From positions 186,001 through 250,000 of the forward strand of contig JASWJB010000024.1 of assembly GCA_032433595.1 (NCBI GenBank): 64,000 nt of DNA, given 5' to 3'. The translations under genes were made by a program, and so were the position numbers. Positions within the stretch are counted from its first letter, which is position 1, and each line of letters starts with the position of its first letter. This DNA is from Conoideocrella luteorostrata (Eukaryota > Ascomycota > Sordariomycetes > Hypocreales > Clavicipitaceae). Positions 56,601 through 64,000 of this stretch are shown one piece after another. Under the pieces are notes generated by a model that was given only the letters and a program-made list of their open reading frames with translations, was not told where the DNA came from and ran no database searches.

Positions 56601-58423
56601 CGAAGCTGCTTGTTGATAAAGGCGCCGCGGTTAACTCAAAGAATAGTTCTGGCCGAACGTCACTCTCATGGGCTGCCGAAAGAGGTCACGAAACTATCGC
56701 GAAGCTGCTTATTGATAAAGGCGCCGCGGTTAACTTAAAGTGTAGTTCTAGCCGAACGCCACTCGTACGGGCTGCCGAAAGAGGTCACGAAGCTATCGCG
56801 AAGCTGCTTGTTGATAAAGGCGCCGCGGTAAACTTAAAGTGTAGTTCTAGCCGAACGCCGCTCTTATGGGCCGCTAAAGAAGGCCACGAAGCTATCGCGA
56901 AGCTGCTTGTTGATAAAGGCGCCGCGGTTAACTTAAAGTGTAGTTCTGGCCGAACGCCACTCTCATGGGCTGCCGAAAGAGGTCACGAAGCTATCGCGAA
57001 GCTACTGCTAGATAAAGGCGCCGAGGTTAACTCGAGGGATAACAAGTATAGCCAGACACCGCTCTTATGGGCTACCGAAAGCGGCCATAAAGCTATTGCG
57101 AAGCTGCTGCTAGATAGAGGCGCCGCAGTAAACTCAAAGTGTAGTTCTGGCCGAACGCCACTCTCATGGGTTGCCGAAAGAGGTCACGAAGCTATTGTGA
57201 AGCTGCTTGTTGATAAAGGCGCCGAGGTTGACTCGAGGGATAATAAGTATAGCCAGACACCGCTCTTATGGGCTGCCAAAAGTGGTCACGAAGCTATTGC
57301 GAAGCTGCTTGTTGATAAAGGCGCCGAGGTCGACTCAAAAGATATATATAGTCGGACGCCGCTCTTATGGGCTGCCGAAAGCGGCCACGAAGCTGTTGCG
57401 AAGCTGCTGCTAGATAGAGGCGCTAACTCAAAGGATAGTAGTTCTGGCCGAACGCCACTCTCATGGGTTGCCGAAAGAGGTCACGAAGCTATTGTGAAGC
57501 TGCTTGTTGATAAAGGCGCCGAGGTTGACTCGAGGGATAATAGGCATAGCCAGACGCCGCTCTTATGGGCTGCCAAAAGTGGTCACGAAGCTATTGCGAA
57601 GCTGCTTGTTGATAAAGGCGCCGAGGTTGACGCGAGGGATAGGTATAGCCTAACGCCGCTCTTATGGGCTGTCGAAAGCGGCCACGAAGCTATCACGAAG
57701 CTACTGCTAGATAGAGGCGCCGCGGTTAACTTAAAGTGTAGTTCTGGCCGAACGCCACTCATACGGGCTGCCGAAAGAGGTGACGAAGCTTTCACGAAGC
57801 TGCTTGTTGATAAAGGCGCCGAGGTTGACGCGAGTGATGAGTATAGCCAAACGCCACTCATATGGGCTGCCCTAGAAGGTCACGAAGCTATCGCGAAGCT
57901 GCTTGTTGATAAAGGCGCCGCGGTAAACTTAAAGTGTAGTTCTGGCCGAACGCCACTCTCATGGGCTGCCGAAAGAGGTCACGAAGCTATCGCGAAGCTA
58001 CTGCTAGATAAAGGCGCCGAGGTTGACTCAAAGAGTAGTTCTGGTCGAACGCCACTCTCATGGGCTGCCCTAGAAGGTCACGAAGCTATCGCGAAGCTGC
58101 TTGTTGATAAAGGCGCCGAGGTTGACTCGAGGGATAATACGTATAGCCAGACGCCGCTCTCATGGGCTGCCGAAAGCGGCTACGAAGCTGTTGCGAAGCT
58201 GCTGCTTGATAAAGGCGCCGCGGTTAACTCAAAGTGTAGTTCTGGCCGAACGCCACTCTCATGGGTTGCCGAAAGAGGTCACGAAGCTATCGCGAAGATG
58301 CTGCTAGATAAAGGCGCTGAGGTTAACTTACAAGATAATCATGGTCAGACACCGCTCTCATGGGCTATTGACAGCGGCCACGAGGCCATCGCGAAGCTGT
58401 TGCTAGATAACCATGACAGATAA
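53650..58423 (+). CDS. NLR-type STAND protein: PNP-NACHT-ankyrin (21 repeats)
   Basis: A 1571-residue signalling NTPase of the fungal NLR class. Exon 1 53650-54688, exon 2 54747-58423; the 58-bp intron (GTACGT, GCTAAT, AACAG) joins DILS-G-LHEVAEDH. Residues about 25-340: PNP/UDP-phosphorylase effector-type domain with GYTVGWICATSTEY-like start (DYTVGWICATSTEY), VGIGGGAP, RLGDVVVS, CFETEAAGLMN and RGICDYSDTHKHKEW. Residues about 430-700: NACHT NTPase with Walker A ADPGCGKS (435-442) and Walker B VVLDALDEC (D533-C538). Residues 884-1571: 21 ankyrin repeats of mostly 33-34 residues, highly alike (TPLxWAAxxGHEAIAKLLxDKGA). In the family, the repeats bind ligand, NACHT oligomerises and the N-domain acts; fungal members serve allorecognition and probably immunity. 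The last repeat breaks off at LLLDNHDR. Confidence 0.95.
56357..58420 (+). repeat. Ankyrin-coding tandem array, about 99-bp units, with a 297-bp higher-order repeat
   Basis: Twenty-one units of 96-102 bp encode the NLR ankyrin domain. Blocks such as GAAGCTATCGCGAAGCTGCT recur nearly unchanged. The segment starting CTCTCATGGGTTGCC at 57161 recurs at 57458, a period of 297 bp covering three ankyrin units (9-11 against 12-14) with few differences. Units fall into a few types by their last residues (SSGR, KYSQ, IYSR), mixed along the array. Confidence 0.95.
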
Positions 58424-59138
58424 AAGAGGGAGAACGCTGCTCATCACAGCGTTAGAAAGTAGACATGAGGATATTGTAAATCTGCTTCTCCGGAACCCGG
58501 GGCGTGCTATAGTGATTAACATAACCACAGACGAACCGCCTTCTTCTACGCCGCTAGAAATGGCTATTACAACGTTATTCAGTTACTTTATTGAAAAGAG
58601 CGTAGCTGAAATTCAAACTAAAGATCGATATGGCTCCACGCCCCTCATAGTTATTGAGAGGAGAATTGCTTCAGTCAGGAAGATCAGTGCCGTAAATAGC
58701 TAGATCAGTGAGGCAATTACTGAGCAGCTAAGCGAGCTAAAGGTGACTGTAGGGCGTTTTCAGCTGTGCAGGGCATCGTAAAATCCGAAGGAATCTGACG
58801 GATTAGTTAAAGTCAGGCTTAAAAGGAAAGAATTCCCCGTTAATTTGGAAGGCATCAGACATCATCAATTTTATCACAATCTATTCATTCCTATCAATTT
58901 TCCACGGTGCAATTGCTCTGGCTTCAACGACATAACAATAGTTGCAGCTGAAAACGGGCAAGAAAGTATTGTCAAAGAGCTTCTTGCCTGCTCGGTTACT
59001 CCTCTTGGCCTTACGGATGGCTTTGGTAGGTCACTAGCTTGGTGTGCAAAGAAAAGTGAACATGAACCAACGCTTGAATTTGTCCTTAGGCAGCACTTGT
59101 TATGGTGGAATATTTTCGATTTGCTAGGAGTGCGTTGA
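58413..59138 (+). pseudogene. Frameshifted ankyrin tail of the NLR gene
   Basis: Directly after repeat 21 the ankyrin pattern continues in another frame: DKRGRTLLITALESRHEDIV then NLLLRN (58413-58703). After several stops comes NDITIVAAENGQESIVKELL then FGRSLAWCAKKSEHE (within 58845-59138). The NLR frame ends at 58423 inside what should be the finger of this repeat. So the present protein appears cut short by a small deletion or frameshift, and the sequence beyond is decaying. Confidence 0.65.
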
Positions 59139-62100
59139 ATTGGGTATGAAGTGCCATGATGAATCCCATAGTTGGAATTTGAATCTCGTGGTTAAATTAC
59201 AATTTTTGTTGGAATTTCTCGTCAAGCGCAGCGTGCGGGCGCACACGTACCCGGTCAATGGTCGCCCTGGCGCGCCTCTTATAAATGCGGCACGCTCAGG
59301 GACCTTCTTTCTCTCTTATTTCCTAGATAACCATGACCGAATGAATTGAATACTTTGTTTTACCTATTACTTCGTGCAAGAACCTTTTGACATCAAATCA
59401 GAAGCCCTGTGCTTCCTGCAATTTTATAATGCGTTCAAGCAGCATTCCTTGGAAAGCAGCCCGTCACAATGGATTCTGGCTATCTAACATAGGGAAATGG
59501 AGTCAGTAATGGATGTCAACGATACAGAGATTTTCGGAGATCCGTCATCTTGATAGCTACGTATTTATTAGTGGAATCAATTAGACCACAAAACACTAGA
59601 AAAGGAAGGGGGCATTCCTGCCCCTTTTTAAATCATGTTAGCCTATTGCCTAAGACACTACGTGTTGTAGGGATTAGTTAGATAACTGCTCTAAACTGAC
59701 CGCTTTACCTTTCGATGGGCTGGGGCCATTCCGGCCATCAATATGGCAGTCACTTCAATGTGTGACCCCCTATACTGTAGTTGAAACAAAGCAATTTCGT
59801 CTCTGCTCATTTTTTATCATCATGCTCCGATAACATTGATTTTTTTGGCATAGTTCTAATGTGTGCTACTCTAGAAAACTCCTTTCTTCCATCCCGGACT
59901 GAGCCGCTTGGCTCTCTCGAGTCTCATGACGACGACGCACTAGAACTCCTCGAATATAAAGTAAAACCAAATAGCAGTCATAACATAATAGCAAGTGCTT
60001 AGTAGAAGACAAGACTCTGGTAGCGCCGTTTGACTACATACGAGAGTTACCCGGCAAGATATTCGCACTGGCTTAACCAACATGTTTCAACGCTTTCTTT
60101 GTCACAGGAATTGAAAGGAAGCAGCAAGACACTAGAATCAAGGGAAGTCGTGTATCACAAAACTCATAAAAAGGTGAAGCCACAAATTAATAGCGTGAGT
60201 AATGCTTTTTATATGGCTTGTGACAGAAGACAACATTCCATCCTGACGATCACACAATGATGACATTGATGACGGAATTGATTACAAAGCTGAGACTCCA
60301 TAGCTAGAATTGAAGCATAAGAGGAGGTCTATTTCCTCATCAGAATTGTAAGGATACACGGACCATTCCACTGAATCAGATGACCATAGCTGCCCACTTG
60401 TAACATTCCCTACGTCCCCGAGCACAGAGTCGCTCTGATCAAGAAAGTAATCGACCTCCTACACAATGCCTTTTTGCTATGAGTGAGTATGGAAGCGTGA
60501 TGGAAGTTCGAAAGTATTCTATTAACAGATCCCAACATTAACTATATCGAAGACTTTTTTCTTAACTACGACGTAGAGTCTCTGTAGCTTATCGCAGCTT
60601 TGGAGTCTCGCGGACAATTTTCTCGGCTAATTTAGCATACTTTATCGCGCAGCGAGAACTTGAAAAACTTCTCATCGATTCACCTTCACTACATACACTA
60701 AGGAGCTGGTCAATCTACATCACGGCAAGGGTTTAAAATTTTACTGAAGAAACTCCCTCTATTGCTTAGCCAGGGATGAGTATATTTTGTCGACCCAAAA
60801 CACACACCCACCAGTCACGTATACTGGTGTCTGACATACAGCCAGCAACGTTCCGTAAACTCCGTGAAAACTTCTCGCAGAGACCTTCCATAATTCGTAG
60901 TGACCATACTCGGGGCTAGATCAAGTGATCTTATAGCTTACCCGTCATTAATGGGGTTCCTGTGCACTTCAATAAAGCAATTCAATTACAATAGGCATGA
61001 GAACAGGGCTCCAGACAAAGAGATACTTTAATAACACAGGGAAAAACTTCTTGGTTCCATAGTCTGCCACTGTGAGGGATAGGCCTCCTACTTATGGGTA
61101 TATCATTTGATCTGACCAATCCGGTCAAGTCCAAAAACTCATTCCGCCCACACAATATAAAGATGTTTGGGATAAGACAAGAGGTTTATTTCGATTATTG
61201 ATCCATTTAACGTAAGCTGGAACCTCTAATAATCGTAATTACGACTCCATAGTGGAAACCTCAGACACTTCCTTCAAGATGCGAGATAATGATTACAACT
61301 TACAAAGCGACACAACTATAGGAATAATAAATACTACAAGGATTCTTCCAAGTAAATTTTCCTATTCCACATTCACGGTCAGTCGGGAGAGCTTAGTGTT
61401 AGAATTGATAGGAGAAGTTCAAATTTGTTTGCATTGTTGGGACCAGCTGTGTTACTTCGATGATGGATGCAGAATCCCCCGTCTGACGGCCTCGTCCAAA
61501 TCCCCCTATAAATACCCCTATAATCTGAGACACTTCCGTCCTGAATTCCTGCCTTAGGCCCAGAGGCCACGTAACCTTCCTTGCACATCCCGTGCATCCA
61601 CACATCCAGTCCACACACACCCGTGTAATCCAACACTTAGCTGCTCTGCACACTAAGGCAGCGTGTCGAGGATGGTGTCGTTGTAAGATAACAAGAAGGT
61701 GTGCTTGTTACCCCAATAGACCAAAAAGATCCGTCAATGCAAGCGACTGCTTGCACTGCACCTTACACCTATTTATAAGGCCTATGCGCTGCGCGCGCCA
61801 GAACCTTACAGTCGTGATGTTCATTTTCTATCCAAATCGACAGACAGACGGTTCGTGCGCACAGCAGAATAGTTCATAGCCTGTAGCAGCTCTGATTTAC
61901 TGGCAATCATCCGACCGAATCATTGAGCCAGACTGTTAGTGTGCGATCGACTAGGTTAGGTTCTCATAGCCTCTGTATTATCGAAATGATAACAGCTAGC
62001 ACAAGAGTAGTGGCCATTATCCCCCCAGAACACTGCCCCGAAATAAGGATAACCTCGAGTTGTTACGTCAAAGAGTGCTATCATGCTGTAATTCATTGTG

Positions 62101-64000
62101 AATCGTCTCGAGTGCCACCTTTAGGTGCGAGGTCTATCCAACCTAAAGAGACTTGGCTTTGGTCCATAAGTAATAATCAGATGGTTTCATCTGCGCTCTA
62201 GGAGAGCCTCCAGACGCATTCATGCTATGGTAACTTGACACCAAGTTTTTTTCTGCCTTTCAACCTGTTAAATTGCCAACGAATCCCAATAATTCGGAAG
62301 GATATGACTCGGACGGGTCAAGTAAGCCCCATAATTGTTCATGTAGGTACTCCATGGATCTGCTTGTCAGAATTTCAATGAATGATTCTCTATAGTTTAC
62401 ATACAAGGCTCGCGGTGCTTTCCGGCCCCCTACCCGAACTCTTATTGATACTCTGTAGAGCCAGGGGAAGATAAGGGACTAAGGGCTCAGTCACAAGACT
62501 CTATTAGCCCAGCTCTCCTCTTTTTATTAGAGCATTGAACTTGAACAGCCCTTTGCACGTGGTTGTAGGATGCAGCTATCAGTTTAAAGGACTATTCTTA
62601 CGCCTCAATGACAAGAAACAAGCTCCTCCGCAAATTTGTTAGCAACAGTTATTCCAAGACTTTCGAATGCGGAGTAGGCAGCTATGCTGCGATAAGTGGC
62701 CGTATATCACATAATAGAGACGGAGCAATAAGTTACGTAAGCTATGTATAAGAAATTGATTTCTCTATTGGAGCAACTGTGCAACATAGTCTACAGAAGT
62801 ATATTTTATTAATACCGCTGATGCAGTGACAAAGCGAAATAGACAATTATATGTACTATCTAGCTTTAATATTCCGAGAAACAAGTTTAAATATAAGGTT
62901 AAGAACAGTTTTAGTGAGGAGTATTTGAATAAATTATAAGTTCAAATTAGAGGCACAAGGGTCCCCAGCATAGCAGTTGCTGAACACCACATAATCGCAG
63001 CAGTAATTAGCCCTTAGTGCCCAATAGTAGAACTCACGTAAAATCAACCCGCATAATATCCAACGACCACCATAAGCCAATCAGGTCATCGAGAGGCAAG
63101 ATAACATGACATAATTAAACTTGAATTTACACTGAGCTATTAACGTAAACTCGATGAGGCAGCTAGTTCCCTAATCAGGAGTACTCAGAGTTAATTCAGA
63201 CGGCAGAGCATTTACGGCTCGTTCTGTGTACGCCCTCTACGGAGCCATCTACTCTGACAGTAAAAAGGTAGCGAGTTTTTCCAGAAGTCGTCTAGGAAGC
63301 TGTAACAGCTTGACGACTTTCCCCCAACCCTCTCATACTCGAGATTATATATGTATAACTGAACCAGACAGGCTAGTTACGTATGTACGCAGACCCCACT
63401 ACTGGAGTGTCGTGCCCACAACACTGTAACTTTGAGTTACGGTACTAATAATAATAAAGTTGGCTCATACCTGTCAAAATATGCCTCAAAAGTTTCGAAA
63501 GTAAATAACAGGGCCTGACTTGACAGCATGCTTTAGGATCGAGGGGGAATTTGAAGATTGTTATTCCTCGAGAAAGAGTGGATACGGAGGTGGCACATAC
63601 ATACGAGGGAGCGGGTCCGAGAAAGGCATAAGGCACAAACAAGGCTGCTGCCAAAACATTGCTGCCAATGGACAGCGTGTCATCCGCAGGGTCTCAAAGC
63701 TAGCAAGTCTTGTAATGTGTGTTCAGTAAAACTTTTTCAATGCTTAGCGAACTTCCTCGCGCGAGAACACGGGGTCGAATAATGCCAAGGCTATTTATTA
63801 AGTGCAAGCAAGTCGGCTTGAAGAGGAGGAGGTTTAGAGTGGGAACCACTGATCAAGAAGGGATATCCCTGCCTGACAAACTAATAAGAGATAATTTGTC
63901 CACCTTGAAAGTTTGTTCAATTGCCTAATTCGTAGTAATAGACGAGACGAAGTTTAATCCACCGAACATTAGTAGCTTATTTACTGGGCATGTCTTTGAA
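59139..64000. other. AT-rich gene-free flank
   Basis: About 4.9 kb with only short frames and stops in all six frames. No transposon ends, terminal repeats, tRNA or conserved domain were recognised. None of the TACTCCGTA copies common to the left occur here. Composition is visibly richer in A/T and TA than the 5-52 kb gene region. Confidence 0.5.

Overview
The window is nuclear DNA of a filamentous ascomycete (Pezizomycotina), most likely Hypocreales. The genes carry short introns of about 50-100 bp with GTAAGT-type donors, CTAAC/CTGAC branch points and CAG/TAG acceptors. The families are fungal: HsbA, CFEM, Zn2Cys6 factor, PTH11-like receptor, GH72/Gas, TRK, GT34, and a PNP-NACHT-ankyrin NLR. 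The order Hypocreales is an inference from overall gene content and from the dispersed 9-mer TACTCCGTA. All exon structures were built by eye from splice consensus and protein-family fit; no alignment or transcript data were available.

Layout. 0-4 kb: the N-terminus of an ABCC/MRP transporter runs off the left edge, followed by a decayed MFS transporter and a small secreted protein made of 16-residue tandem repeats. 6-13.6 kb: a GPI-anchored GH72 glucanosyltransferase, a cupin protein, a TRK potassium transporter and a type-B carboxylesterase. 16-19.6 kb: a compact HsbA - class 3 lipase - HsbA block, with the lipase and the second HsbA sharing a divergent promoter. 21-23.5 kb: a broken PNP-ankyrin gene and a CFEM protein. 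26-38.5 kb: a Zn2Cys6 regulator, a GT31/Fringe-like transferase, a nine-exon multicopper oxidase, a Dabb protein and a GT34 transferase with a long Lys/Glu tail. 40-52 kb: a PTH11-like 7TM protein, an MFS transporter, a small hypothetical and an amino-acid/GABA permease. 53.6-58.4 kb: a 1571-residue NLR-type protein (PNP, NACHT, 21 near-identical ankyrin repeats) with a frameshifted ankyrin tail. 58.7-64 kb: AT-rich and gene-free.

How the genes relate. The secreted or surface set (HsbA x2, lipase, carboxylesterase, CFEM, GH72, multicopper oxidase, repeat protein) fits a fungus that meets hydrophobic or host surfaces. The HsbA-lipase-HsbA block is the clearest functional unit. The large NLR and its decayed relative 31 kb away point to a birth-and-death STAND family used in non-self recognition. 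The best candidates for something undescribed are the tandem-repeat secreted protein at 3.6-3.95 kb and the homogenised ankyrin array of the NLR.
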